A DNA stretch of 64,000 bases from Mycobacterium sp. 852014-52450_SCH5900713 (GTDB lineage Bacteria; Actinomycetota; Actinomycetes; Mycobacteriales; Mycobacteriaceae), in NCBI RefSeq assembly GCF_001667075.1, contig NZ_LZIL01000061.1:18517-82516 (forward strand). Reading direction: 5' to 3'. Below the pieces are notes generated by a model that saw only the letters and a list, made by a program, of their open reading frames with translations, was not told the DNA's origin and searched no databases. Both the position numbers and the translations under genes were made by a program. Position 1 is the first letter of the stretch. Each line of letters begins with the position of its first letter. Positions 37,402-46,369 of the stretch are shown here, piece by piece.

Positions 37402-38023
37402 GTTCGACCGCCTTCGGTGCGGCGGGCGGGCGTCCGCCGTGTTTGACCCGGGGCATCCGGCGCAGCACCAACGTCATCTGCACCACGTACTGCGTGAACG
37501 CCCAGAGGTAGCCGTACATGCCCCAGATCAGGAACGCCCAGCCGCAGGCCCCGACGACCCTGCTCCACAGGGCGTCCCACGTCCCGAGCAGCACCAGCGG
37601 AAAACCGGACATCAGTGCGAACGTGGCGGCCTTTCCGATGTAGGTGACGGGCAGCGCGGACAGCCCGCGGCTCCACAGCAGCGGCAGCGTCGCGGCCAGC
37701 AGCCCGTCGCGCGCCAGCAGGATGGCGACAAACCACCACGGCACGATCCCGCTCAGCGCCATCACGACGGGAACGCAGACCATGTAGAGGCGGTCGACCG
37801 CCGGGTCGAGCAGAACGCCGAGCCGCGACGACTGATCGAGCAGCCGGGCGATCTTGCCGTCGGCCCAGTCGGACGCCCCGCTGAACATCAAAATTCCGAC
37901 CGCCCAGCCGTTGGCGTGCGCGACCAGCAGGGCGTAGACGAACACTCCGATGAGCACCAGGCGGATCGCGCTCAGCGCGTTGGGGACCGTCAGCACCCGA
38001 TTGGGCGGAAGCGCCGGCTCCAT
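37394..38023 (-). CDS. pgsA2: CDP-alcohol phosphatidyltransferase
   Basis: A 209-residue membrane enzyme with the complete CDP-alcohol motif: Asp52, Asp55-Gly56, Ala59-Arg60, Gly69, Asp73 and Asp77 (SDWADGKIAR then GVLLDPAVDR). It transfers a phosphatidyl group from CDP-diacylglycerol to an alcohol such as glycerol phosphate, at the inner membrane. Five to six membrane segments fit. The true acceptor of PgsA2 (Rv1822) is not settled. Two small hairpins lie just upstream. Confidence 0.9.
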   Translation of the reverse strand: MEPALPPNRVLTVPNALSAIRLVLIGVFVYALLVAHANGWAVGILMFSGASDWADGKIARLLDQSSRLGVLLDPAVDRLYMVCVPVVMALSGIVPWWFVAILLARDGLLAATLPLLWSRGLSALPVTYIGKAATFALMSGFPLVLLGTWDALWSRVVGACGWAFLIWGMYGYLWAFTQYVVQMTLVLRRMPRVKHGGRPPAAPKAVEHG

Positions 38024-38049
38024 AAGCCGTGACCTTAGTCGAACGCCGA

Positions 38050-38100
38050 GTGCGCGGCTGGACGCACACTCGGTCCCCGGTGTGCGGCTGGACGCACATT
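38050..38100. repeat. Two direct hairpin units, period 30
   Basis: GTGCGCGGCTGGACGCACAC and GTGTGCGGCTGGACGCACAT start at 38050 and 38080. Each can fold as a short stem (GTGCG with CGCAC). They fill the gap between secA2 and pgsA2 and may end or process the transcript. Confidence 0.6.
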
Positions 38101-38120
38101 CGGCGCCCGCCGTCGACGAC

Positions 38121-40445
38121 CTAGCGGAAAACGCCGGGCAGGCTCAGCGTGGATAGCGTGTCGTCGGACAGCGGGTTGTCGTTGACCATGTAGGTCCACG
38201 TCGAGGTGGGCCGGGCCAGCTTGGACAGATCCAGGCCCTGTTCCTCCTCGAGGACGTTCGCCGTCTCGAACGTCTGCTGCGCGGCCTCGATCGCATCCGC
38301 GGCCAGCGACGCGAACGCGTCGACCGCCAGCCGGTGGAACTCGTCCAGCGGATTCTGCCGGCCCAGCGCCCGCAGGTGGATGCTTTCGCGGATGTCGGCG
38401 AGGTACGCCAGATGATCGGCCCAGCCGCGGTCGAGGTGATAGAGCATGATCTGCCGGCAGATCTTCTCGAGGCGATCCTCGGGAATGTCCTTCGACAACT
38501 CCTTGTACCGCTTGGGCGCCAGCTCGGCGAGCTCCTCGCGCGCGCTTGCGGTGCGCAGCAACGTGTTTCGCCGATCGACGATGATGGCGCGCTGCTGGGC
38601 GATCAGGTGGTTGTAGCGCCAGGTATTAGCGTGCACGTCGAGCATCCGGCCCTCGGCTACGCGCTGGGCGTGGTCGAGCAGCCCGGCCGCCTTGGGGCTG
38701 ACGATCCGGCCGTCTTCGTCGGTTTCCATCGGAAGCTTGTTGTGGTCGAGGTTGGCCGCCACCACGTCGTCTTCCCAACTCGAGAAAAACACGGACGAGC
38801 CGGGGTCGCCCTGGCGTCCGGCGCGGCCGCGCAGCTGGTTGTCCAGCCGCTCGGTGTGATGCCGTCCGGTGCCGACCACGTGCAGCCCGCCGAGTTCGGC
38901 GACCCTGTCATGGTCGGCTTCGTCGGAGCCGCCGAGCCGAATGTCGGTGCCGCGCCCCGCCATTTGCGTCGACACGGTGACCGCCCCGTACTTCCCGGCC
39001 TCGGCGATGACCTCGGCTTCCTCGGCGTCGTTCTTCGCGTTTAGCACCACCGCGGGTACGCCCCGGCGCAGCAGCCGCTCGTGCAGCTCCTCGGATTCGG
39101 CCACGTCCCGCGTGCCGACCAGCACCGGTTGCCCGGTCTCATGCACCTCGGCGATGTGCGCGACGACCCCGTCGTTCTTGGCCGCGGCCGTGATGTAGAC
39201 GCGGTCGGACTCGTCCTCGCGAATGTTGGGCTCATTCGGCGGAATTGGGGACACGCCCAGCTTGTAGAACTGGCGCAGCTGCTCCCCGGCGGCCAGCGCC
39301 GTGCCGGTCATGCCGCACACGGTTTCGTAGCGATTGATCAGTGCCTGCACCGTGATCGTGTCGAGCACTTCCCCGGTTTCGGTGGTCTCGATCCCCTCCT
39401 TCGCCTCCACCGCGGCCTGCAGGCCGTCCGGCCAGCGCTGCAGTTGGGCGATGCGGCCGCGGGCGGCGTTGATCAGGTGCACCGCGTCGTCCCGGACGAT
39501 GTAGTGCACGTCGCGCTGCAACAACACATGCGCGTGCAGCGCGACGTTGACCTCGGTCAGGGTCGTGCCGACGTGCTCCTCGGAGTAGAGGTCGATGCCG
39601 CCGAGCGCCTTCTCGACCTTGCGCGCCCCGACGTCGGTCAAATGGACGTTGCGGCTGTCGGCGTCGGTCTCGAAATCGGTGTCCGGTTTCAGCTGTCCGA
39701 CCAGCTTGATGATCTCCAGCCGCGGCGTCTCCCGGTGCGTGGTACCCGCCAGCACCAGCGGCACCAACGCCTCGTCGACGAGCACCGAGTCGGCCTCGTC
39801 GATCAGGGCCACGTCGGGGTTGGGTGACACCAGGTCGTCGACGTCGACCACGAGTTGATCGCGCAGCACGTCGAAACCGATCTCGTTGACCGAGGCATAG
39901 GTGACGTCGCAGCCATAGGCGGCGCGGCGCTCCTCGCTGGTCGACTCGGCGGTGATCCAGCCGACCGTCAACCCCATCGCCTCGATGAGCGGGCCCATCC
40001 ACTCCGCGTCACGGCGGGCCAGGTAATCGTTGATGGTCACCACGTGCACATGCCGCCCGGCCAGCGCGTAGCCCGCAGCCGCGATCGCTCCGGAGAGCGT
40101 TTTCCCTTCACCCGTGGCCATTTCGATGACGTCGCCGGCGAGCATGCGCAGCGCACCCAGCAGCTGCACGTCGAACGGGCGCAGCGTGGTCGCCCGTTCG
40201 GCCGCCTCCCTGGCGACCGCGAGGAATTGCGGGATGTCCTCGGGCTCCGCGAGATCGTCCAGCTTGAGCAGACCGGCGGCCTTGCGGAGCTGCTCGTCGG
40301 TAAGGCCGGCGGCTTCCTCGTCATACTCCGACGAGTCGGTGACCTGGGAAAGGGATCGGTTGCGGTTCTTTTCGGTGCTGGCGCCGAGCAGTCGCCAAAA
40401 TCGGCTGCTCAGGCCGCCGGGCTGCGCGCGGGAGGTCTTTGGCAC
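38121..40445 (-). CDS. secA2: Accessory Sec translocase ATPase SecA2
   Basis: A 774-residue ATPase, shorter than SecA1 (about 950) as expected for SecA2. It drives export of a subset of proteins, including virulence factors that often lack a signal peptide. Walker A is MATGEGKT and Walker B LIDEADSVLVDEA; the helicase motifs VSTQMAGRGTDIRLGG and QLRGRAGRQGDPGSSVFFSS are intact. The zinc-binding C-terminal linker of SecA1 is absent. The N-terminus (MPKTSRAQPGGLSSRFWRLL) matches the M. tuberculosis protein closely. Confidence 0.97.
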   Translation of the reverse strand: MPKTSRAQPGGLSSRFWRLLGASTEKNRNRSLSQVTDSSEYDEEAAGLTDEQLRKAAGLLKLDDLAEPEDIPQFLAVAREAAERATTLRPFDVQLLGALRMLAGDVIEMATGEGKTLSGAIAAAGYALAGRHVHVVTINDYLARRDAEWMGPLIEAMGLTVGWITAESTSEERRAAYGCDVTYASVNEIGFDVLRDQLVVDVDDLVSPNPDVALIDEADSVLVDEALVPLVLAGTTHRETPRLEIIKLVGQLKPDTDFETDADSRNVHLTDVGARKVEKALGGIDLYSEEHVGTTLTEVNVALHAHVLLQRDVHYIVRDDAVHLINAARGRIAQLQRWPDGLQAAVEAKEGIETTETGEVLDTITVQALINRYETVCGMTGTALAAGEQLRQFYKLGVSPIPPNEPNIREDESDRVYITAAAKNDGVVAHIAEVHETGQPVLVGTRDVAESEELHERLLRRGVPAVVLNAKNDAEEAEVIAEAGKYGAVTVSTQMAGRGTDIRLGGSDEADHDRVAELGGLHVVGTGRHHTERLDNQLRGRAGRQGDPGSSVFFSSWEDDVVAANLDHNKLPMETDEDGRIVSPKAAGLLDHAQRVAEGRMLDVHANTWRYNHLIAQQRAIIVDRRNTLLRTASAREELAELAPKRYKELSKDIPEDRLEKICRQIMLYHLDRGWADHLAYLADIRESIHLRALGRQNPLDEFHRLAVDAFASLAADAIEAAQQTFETANVLEEEQGLDLSKLARPTSTWTYMVNDNPLSDDTLSTLSLPGVFR

Positions 40446-40518
40446 AGGTCAACGGTACGCGGTGGGCCGCCGCGTGAGCTCAGGCCAGTCGGCGACGATG
40501 CACGCCGCGTCGCGGCGT

Positions 40519-40561
40519 GAGGTGGGGGTACCTCCCAGCTGCGCAGCGGCGAGGGGGCAAG
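40519..40561. repeat. Possible mycobacterial extragenic repeat between ilvG and secA2
   Basis: The 124-base gap contains GAGGTGGGGGTACCTCCC followed by AGCTGCGCAGCGGCGAGGGGG. I recall very similar strings scattered between genes in many mycobacterial genomes, but only this copy is in the window, so the call rests on memory. Confidence 0.35.
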
Positions 40562-40569
40562 GCGACTCA

Positions 40570-42213
40570 TCAGGCCAGGTTCGAGCGGCGTGGGTAGGCG
40601 ACGTTGGGGTCGGTGAGGACGTTGACGACCGCGGGCAGGCCGCTGGCGAAGGCGCGTTCCAGCGCGGGCCGCAGCTCGGCCGGCGCGGAGACCAGCTCGC
40701 CGTGGCCACCCAGGGCACGCACCACCTCGTCATAGCGGGTGCCCGGACGCAGTTCCGCCACCACCGAATAGCCGTACAACGCCTCCATGGGGTGCTTTTC
40801 CAGCGCCCAGATTCCGTTGTTGCCGATCACCGAGACGACGGGCACGTTGTGCCGAACCAGGGTGTCCCATTCCATGCCGCTGAAGCCGAAGGCGCCGTCG
40901 CCCTGCAGGAGGACGACCTGACGGTCCGGCCGGGCGAGCTTGGCGGCCAGGGCGTAACCGGGGCCCGAGCCGAGGCAGCCGAAGGGGCCGCTGTCCAGCC
41001 AACAGCCCGCTTGGTAGCTGTCGATCACCCGTCCGGCGTAGGACCCGAAGTCACCGGCGTCGATGACGACGATCGCGTCGCGGTCCAGCATCGGCGCCAG
41101 CTCCGCATACACCCGCATGGGGTGCAACGGGACGCGGTCGTCGGCGAGCTCGGCCTTCTCCTTGCCGCGCGCCTCGGTTTCGGCCGCCCGCAGGTCGTCG
41201 ATCCACGCTCGATGATCGGTCCCGCCGCCGGCCGCCAGCGCCGCGAGTGTCGACAGCAGGTCCCCGTAGAGCTCGGCCTCAACCGGTCGGGGATGGTTGC
41301 GCTCGGGTTCGGCCCGATCCACCACGATGAGCTTGGTTTGTGGCCCGAACACCGCACCGAAGCCGAGCCGGAAGTCCATGGGGACGCCGACGATCAGCGC
41401 AACGTCGGCCTCCCCCAACGCTTTTCCACGCACCCGGGAGAAGGCCAACGGGTGATCGGCGGGCACCGCGCCGCGCGCCATCCCGTTCATCAGCACAGGG
41501 ATTTGCAGTTCCTCGGCGAGGCGCAGCAGCGCCGCCTCCCCGTGTCCCCACCAGACGTTGGTGCCCGCCATGATCACCGGCCGCTGCGCCGCCGAGAGCA
41601 GGCCGGCGGCGCGACCCAGCGCACCGCCGTCGGGAGTGGGCCCCGGCGGCAGGTTGGTGAGGGCGCCGGGGCGGCCGTGATCCTCGGACATGGAAAACAC
41701 GTGGTCCATGGGGAAGTCGACGAACCCGACGCCCGACGGGGCGCCAACCGCCGCCAGCAACGCCTCATCGACGAGCCGGCCGGCGTCCCCGGCAGATTGC
41801 GCCGTGGCGGCGAAGCGGGCCAGCGGTGCCACGAACGGCACGTGATCGATCTCCTGCAGCGAGCCCATGCCCCACCGCTGCGCGGGCGCCCGGCCGCCCA
41901 AAACGACCAGGGGCGACTGGTTCTGCTGAGCCGCCGCCATCGCGCTCATGCCGTTGGTGACGCCCGGCCCCGCGGTGAGCGCGGCGACGCCGGGCACCCT
42001 CGTCACTTTCGACCACCCTTCGGCGGCGAAAGTCGCGGTCTGCTCGTGACGGGTATCGATCAGCCGAATCCCTTCCTCGCGGCAGCCGTCGTAAACGGAA
42101 AACAGGTGGCCACCCGACAACGTGAAGACGGTGTCGACACCGCTGGCGCGCAGGCGCCGCGCGATCAGCCGGCCGGCGTGCAATGTTTGTGTGGAGATGG
42201 CGTCGGTGCTCAT
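40570..42213 (-). CDS. ilvG: Thiamine-diphosphate enzyme annotated acetolactate synthase-like
   Basis: A 547-residue ThDP enzyme. Glu57 in DTRHEQTATFAAEGW is the activating glutamate; the diphosphate/Mg motif is QGDGAFGFSGMEWDTL to GNNG. The fold is that of acetohydroxyacid synthase, but IlvG (Rv1820) lacks convincing evidence for that role; oxalyl-CoA decarboxylase or benzaldehyde-lyase-like activities are also possible. The length equals the 547 residues I recall for M. tuberculosis. It is divergent from bacA with a 93-base shared promoter region. Confidence 0.9.
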   Translation of the reverse strand: MSTDAISTQTLHAGRLIARRLRASGVDTVFTLSGGHLFSVYDGCREEGIRLIDTRHEQTATFAAEGWSKVTRVPGVAALTAGPGVTNGMSAMAAAQQNQSPLVVLGGRAPAQRWGMGSLQEIDHVPFVAPLARFAATAQSAGDAGRLVDEALLAAVGAPSGVGFVDFPMDHVFSMSEDHGRPGALTNLPPGPTPDGGALGRAAGLLSAAQRPVIMAGTNVWWGHGEAALLRLAEELQIPVLMNGMARGAVPADHPLAFSRVRGKALGEADVALIVGVPMDFRLGFGAVFGPQTKLIVVDRAEPERNHPRPVEAELYGDLLSTLAALAAGGGTDHRAWIDDLRAAETEARGKEKAELADDRVPLHPMRVYAELAPMLDRDAIVVIDAGDFGSYAGRVIDSYQAGCWLDSGPFGCLGSGPGYALAAKLARPDRQVVLLQGDGAFGFSGMEWDTLVRHNVPVVSVIGNNGIWALEKHPMEALYGYSVVAELRPGTRYDEVVRALGGHGELVSAPAELRPALERAFASGLPAVVNVLTDPNVAYPRRSNLA

Positions 42214-42306
42214 AACCGCAGCCTATCCAGATCCTTCGGGTACCTTCGCCGGAGGATTTGAAGTTCCGGCAGAGTCCACCAGCTCGACCCCGAGGAGATA
42301 GCGACC

Positions 42307-44232
42307 ATGGGCCCGAAGCCGTTCAAGCCGTCGATCGACTGGTCCACGGCCGCCGTGGATTCCCTGCGGTGGGTAGCCATCGCGTGGGTGATCAGCGCGG
42401 TGGTGCTGTTCATTGCGCTGGTCGCCTTCAGGTACCTCACGCCCTGGGGCCAGCAGTTCTGGCGGATCACGCGCGGTTACTTCGTCGGTGCGCACAGCGT
42501 GCGGGTGTGGGTGATGCTGGGCGTGCTGTTGCTGTCCGTACTCCTGTCCGTGCGGCTGATGGTGTTGCTCAGCTACCAGGGCAACGACCTGTACACCGCG
42601 GTGCAAAAGGCTGTGCAGGGCCTCGCCGCCGACGACGAAAACGTCAAACAGTCCGGGATACACGGCTTTTGGATGTCGATCGCGATCTTCAGCGTGCTGG
42701 CGGTCTTGTACGTCATCCGGTTCATGGTGGACATCTATCTGACGCAGCGGTTCATCATCGCCTGGCGGATGTGGCTGACGGCCAATCTCACCGACGACTG
42801 GCTCGCCGGCCGGGCTTACTACCGGGACCTGTTCATCGACCACACCATCGACAACCCCGACCAGCGCATCCAGCAGGACATCGACATCTTCACCGCGAAT
42901 GCGGGTGGCACCCCGAACATCCCCTCGAACGGGACCGGCAGCACCCTGCTGTTCGGGGCCGTGAACGCGGTGGCCTCGGTGATCTCCTTCGCCGCGATCC
43001 TGTGGAACCTGTCCGGCAGCCTGACCGTGTTGGGCGTCGAGTTCCCGCGCGCGATGTTCTGGACCGTCCTGATCTACGTGCTGGTGGCCACGCTGGTGGC
43101 GATCTGGCTCGGCCATCCGCTGATCTGGCTCAGCTTCAACAACGAGAAGTTGAACGCCGCATTCCGGTATGCCCTGGTCCGATTGCGGGATGCCGCGGAG
43201 GCCGTGGGCTTCTACCGCGGCGAGCGAGTGGAGCGGGCGCAATTGTGGCGGCGCTTCACCCCGATCATCGACAACTACCGCAAGTTCGTCCGCCGGACCA
43301 TCATCTTCAACGGCTGGAACTGGTCGGTGTCGCAGGCAATCGTTCCGCTGCCGTGGGTAATTCAGGCGCCGCGCCTGTTCGCCGGCCGGATCGACTTCGG
43401 CGACGTCGGGCAGAGCGCGACCGCCTTCGGCAACATCCAGGATTCGCTGTCGTTCTTCCGCAACAACTACGACGCGTTCGCGGCCTTCCGCGCGTCGATC
43501 ATCCGGTTGCACGGGCTGGTCGACGCCAACGACAAGGGCCGCGCGCTGCCGACCATCCTGGTCAAGCCGAGCGAAGAGGCGCCCGTCGAGCTTCGCGACA
43601 TCGAGGTACGCACGCCGGCCGGCGATCGGCTGATCGACCCGCTCGATGTTCAACTCGCCGAGGGCGATTCGCTGGTGATCACAGGGCGCTCCGGTGCCGG
43701 CAAGACCACGCTGCTGCGCAGTCTGGCCGAGTTGTGGCCGTACGCGTCCGGAACCCTCTGCCGTCCGCAGGGTGACAACGCGACGATGTTCCTGTCGCAG
43801 TTGCCGTACGTGCCGCTGGGCAGCCTGCGCACCGTGGTGTGCTACCCGAACTCGCCGGACGACGTCTCCGATGCCGAACTGGGCGAGGTGCTCACCAAAG
43901 TCGCGCTGGCGCCACTGGTGGACCGGCTCGACGAAGAGCGGGATTGGGCCAAGGTGCTGTCCCCGGGCGAGCAGCAGCGTGTCGCCTTCGCGCGCATCCT
44001 GCTCACCAAGCCCAAAGCGGTCTTCCTGGACGAGGCCACCTCCGCGCTGGACGAAGGCCTGGAATTCGCGTTGTACCAGCTGATGCGGACCGAGCTGCCG
44101 GACTGCGTGGTGGTCAGCGTCAGCCATCGGCCGACCGTTGAGCAGCACCACGAACAAGAGCTGCAATTGCTCGGCGGAGGGCCGTGGCGGCTGGGACCCG
44201 TGGAGGAAAAGAAGGAACCCGCGCGCGTCTAG
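42307..44232 (+). CDS. bacA: BacA/SbmA-type ABC importer with fused ATPase (Rv1819c-type)
   Basis: A 641-residue half-transporter: membrane domain residues 1-400 with six helices, then an ATPase domain with Walker A GRSGAGKT (460-467), signature LSPGEQQR and Walker B VFLDEAT. The M. tuberculosis protein is an inner-membrane importer of hydrophilic compounds including vitamin B12 and bleomycin, works as a homodimer and is needed for chronic infection. Motifs near the SbmA/BacA core (SIDW, YQGNDLYTA, DNPDQRIQQDIDIFT) are clear. PE_PGRS33, next in H37Rv, is absent. Confidence 0.95.
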   Translation: MGPKPFKPSIDWSTAAVDSLRWVAIAWVISAVVLFIALVAFRYLTPWGQQFWRITRGYFVGAHSVRVWVMLGVLLLSVLLSVRLMVLLSYQGNDLYTAVQKAVQGLAADDENVKQSGIHGFWMSIAIFSVLAVLYVIRFMVDIYLTQRFIIAWRMWLTANLTDDWLAGRAYYRDLFIDHTIDNPDQRIQQDIDIFTANAGGTPNIPSNGTGSTLLFGAVNAVASVISFAAILWNLSGSLTVLGVEFPRAMFWTVLIYVLVATLVAIWLGHPLIWLSFNNEKLNAAFRYALVRLRDAAEAVGFYRGERVERAQLWRRFTPIIDNYRKFVRRTIIFNGWNWSVSQAIVPLPWVIQAPRLFAGRIDFGDVGQSATAFGNIQDSLSFFRNNYDAFAAFRASIIRLHGLVDANDKGRALPTILVKPSEEAPVELRDIEVRTPAGDRLIDPLDVQLAEGDSLVITGRSGAGKTTLLRSLAELWPYASGTLCRPQGDNATMFLSQLPYVPLGSLRTVVCYPNSPDDVSDAELGEVLTKVALAPLVDRLDEERDWAKVLSPGEQQRVAFARILLTKPKAVFLDEATSALDEGLEFALYQLMRTELPDCVVVSVSHRPTVEQHHEQELQLLGGGPWRLGPVEEKKEPARV

Positions 44233-44237
44233 CGTTT

Positions 44238-44318
44238 TCGGGCCGCGTGCGCTCCGGCGCGGGGCCTTAGCGCGCCTTCGCTCCCCCGGCCCCTCGGGCC
44301 GCGTGCGCTCCGGCGCGG
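44238..44318. repeat. 25-bp direct repeat at the end of the FAD enzyme gene
   Basis: TCGGGCCGCGTGCGCTCCGG plus GCGCGG occurs at 44238 and again at 44294, period 56. The second copy is inside the 3' end of the following minus-strand gene, the first lies beyond its stop, so the gene end seems duplicated. Confidence 0.7.
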
Positions 44319-45739
44319 CGGCCGAAGAACGAGCCCTCCCCCAGCTGCGTGCCGCTGGCGTAGCCCTTACCGTCCTGGGCGATGTTGGACGCGCACGCCC
44401 CGGCGGCGTACAGGCCCGGCACGACGGTGCCGTCCTCGCGCAGCACCTCGCCGTCCACGGACGTGGCGAGTCCGCCGATGGTGAAACCGGCGTACATCGC
44501 CTTACCCAATGACATGTCGAACGCCCCCCATGGCCCGTGATCTTGTGCCGCAAGGAATTCGGGCTGCTTGTGAAAATCCGGGTCCTCGCCGCGGGCGGCG
44601 TTGGCGTTGTAACGGTCCAGCGTCGCGACCAGGTTGCCCTCCGGAATGCCAAGTGCGGCTTCCATTTCCGGGACCGTCTCCCAGCCGTCGATCAGCGGGA
44701 CCAGCGGCATCTTGGGGTGCTCTAGGTGCGCCTCGTCGACGATGAGGAACGCCGCGCTGTCCGGCTGATCCATGATGAACCCGGAAGTCCTGGAATGGTA
44801 GGAATCCTCGGCGACGAAGCGCTGTCCCAGTTTGTTCACGATGATGCCCGTCAACAGGATCGACGGCGGGTAGGGCGGAGCCGTGATGAAAATCTGGTCC
44901 ATGTGCTCGGTTGCGCCGCCGGCCGAGACGCCCATCCGGATGCCCAGCCCGTCGTCGTAGGTGTTGCCCAGCACGAACGGTTTCTCGGCCAGCTTGGGGG
45001 TGTACTTGGCAACCATCTCCGGATTCATCACGAATCCCCCGGCAGCGACGATCACCGACTTTGCTTTGATCGCACCGGTTTCGGAGAACTGCTTCCACAT
45101 GACGCCGCTCACCGCGCCCGAACCGTCCACGATGAGTTCGGTCGCGCCCGTCTCGTAACGGATCTGCACGCCCAGGTTCGCGGCGCGCTTCAGCAGCAGA
45201 TCGATCACCATGCTGGCGCCCCCGGTGTCGCCGGGCACGGGCACCTTGTGGCCGCGCGGCGCCGGCACCGCCTGCTCCAAGAAGGGCCACACCTTCTCGT
45301 TGCCGGTGAACATCAGACCCTCGGTGTTGGGCTGAATGACCGCCTTGCCCGGAAAGTAGCTGCGCTCGAATTGAAAACCCAGGTCTTCCAGCCAATTGAA
45401 GTGCTCGACGCCGCCCTCGCAGTAGGCCCGGATCTTCTCGTGATCCGGCTGACGGGACACGGCGACCAGGTACTTGTACATCTCCTCGGGCGAGTCGGCA
45501 TGGCCCGTCGCCTCCTGAACCGCCGTTCCTCCACCCAAATAGAAGTGGCCCCCGGCGAGCGACGTCGTCCCGCCCGCCGCCGCGGCGCGCTCCAGCACCA
45601 GCACCTTCGCCCCGGCGGCCGCCGCGCTGACAGCGGCGCAGCCGCCGGCGATGCCGAAGCCGACCACCACCACGTCGACGTCATCTGACCACGACGTCAC
45701 GTCGTCCGCGCTGACCGTCGCCGGTATCTCGGTGCTCAT
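44267..45739 (-). CDS. FAD-dependent dehydrogenase, KstD/fumarate-reductase superfamily (Rv1817-type)
   Basis: A 490-residue flavoprotein. The FAD motif VVVVGFGIAGGCAAVSAA and LERAAAAGGTTSLAGG are at the N-terminus, VIVAAGGF in the middle, and LYAAGACASNIAQDGKGYASG near the end, the pattern of 3-ketosteroid dehydrogenases and fumarate-reductase-like enzymes. The substrate is unknown; steroid or fatty compounds are plausible. The ATG at 45739 has CAGGAGC upstream and overlaps the VOC gene stop (ATGA). The open frame continues upstream into that gene and should not be used. The C-terminus RAGAHAARGAGGAKAR is low complexity. Confidence 0.85.
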   Translation of the reverse strand: MSTEIPATVSADDVTSWSDDVDVVVVGFGIAGGCAAVSAAAAGAKVLVLERAAAAGGTTSLAGGHFYLGGGTAVQEATGHADSPEEMYKYLVAVSRQPDHEKIRAYCEGGVEHFNWLEDLGFQFERSYFPGKAVIQPNTEGLMFTGNEKVWPFLEQAVPAPRGHKVPVPGDTGGASMVIDLLLKRAANLGVQIRYETGATELIVDGSGAVSGVMWKQFSETGAIKAKSVIVAAGGFVMNPEMVAKYTPKLAEKPFVLGNTYDDGLGIRMGVSAGGATEHMDQIFITAPPYPPSILLTGIIVNKLGQRFVAEDSYHSRTSGFIMDQPDSAAFLIVDEAHLEHPKMPLVPLIDGWETVPEMEAALGIPEGNLVATLDRYNANAARGEDPDFHKQPEFLAAQDHGPWGAFDMSLGKAMYAGFTIGGLATSVDGEVLREDGTVVPGLYAAGACASNIAQDGKGYASGTQLGEGSFFGRRAGAHAARGAGGAKAR

Positions 45740-46239
45740 TGGCGCTGCTCCTGTTTGATGTAGTCGTAAAACGCCCTCATCTCGGGCGCGATGTACGCGA
45801 TCTCGACAAACGGCACCGCCGCCTGCGGCGCTGACACATAGGCGAACTGAATCCCGCCGGGCATCACGCCTTGCTGCACGACCGCGGCGCCGAATTCCAC
45901 GGCCTCGGCCAACACCGCGTCGAACTGCCCGGGGCTCTCCGCCTCCACGCAAATGTGGTGCAGGCCGGGCCCCGATTCGCGCAGAAAGTCACTATAGATG
46001 TTCTCCCCACGGACGGGTTGGATCAGTTCCAGCTGCATGTCGCCGAGGTAGCTCAGCGAGATGCTGGCGACGAAATCGGCTGGCTTGCCAAGGTAGCTGC
46101 AGGAGTCCGGAGCAAAGTGCACGTCGGGTATCCGGACCCATTTGCGCACACCTAACAAGCCGGTGAGGGCGGTTTCCGTGGCGTCCAGGTCGGTGGTAAC
46201 CCACGCGATCTGCGTCGGCGATTGAACGGGAAGGGTCAT
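45736..46239 (-). CDS. VOC-superfamily (glyoxalase-like) protein
   Basis: A 167-residue protein with two VOC repeats: QIAWVTTDLDATETALTGLLG (residues 8-30) with strands around QLELIQPV, and GLHHICVEAESPGQFDAVL (about 95). His and Glu (HHI, QLELIQ, FVEIAY) are placed to bind a metal. VOC enzymes include epimerases, isomerases and dioxygenases; the substrate is not known. The ATG at 46239 gives MTLPVQSPTQ. Its stop overlaps the start of the FAD enzyme by ATGA, so the two act in one operon and probably one pathway. Confidence 0.82.
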   Translation of the reverse strand: MTLPVQSPTQIAWVTTDLDATETALTGLLGVRKWVRIPDVHFAPDSCSYLGKPADFVASISLSYLGDMQLELIQPVRGENIYSDFLRESGPGLHHICVEAESPGQFDAVLAEAVEFGAAVVQQGVMPGGIQFAYVSAPQAAVPFVEIAYIAPEMRAFYDYIKQEQRQ

Positions 46240-46369
46240 CGTCCTGCAGAATAGTCCAGTGGCTCGGCAGCCAGAAAGGGCCGCGAAAACTTTGCCATGG
46301 CGAGCGGCTGCATTGCCCCGCATGGTGGGTGAACGTGTTCTAATTCCGCGGGTGGCCCGGCCCCGGCCG

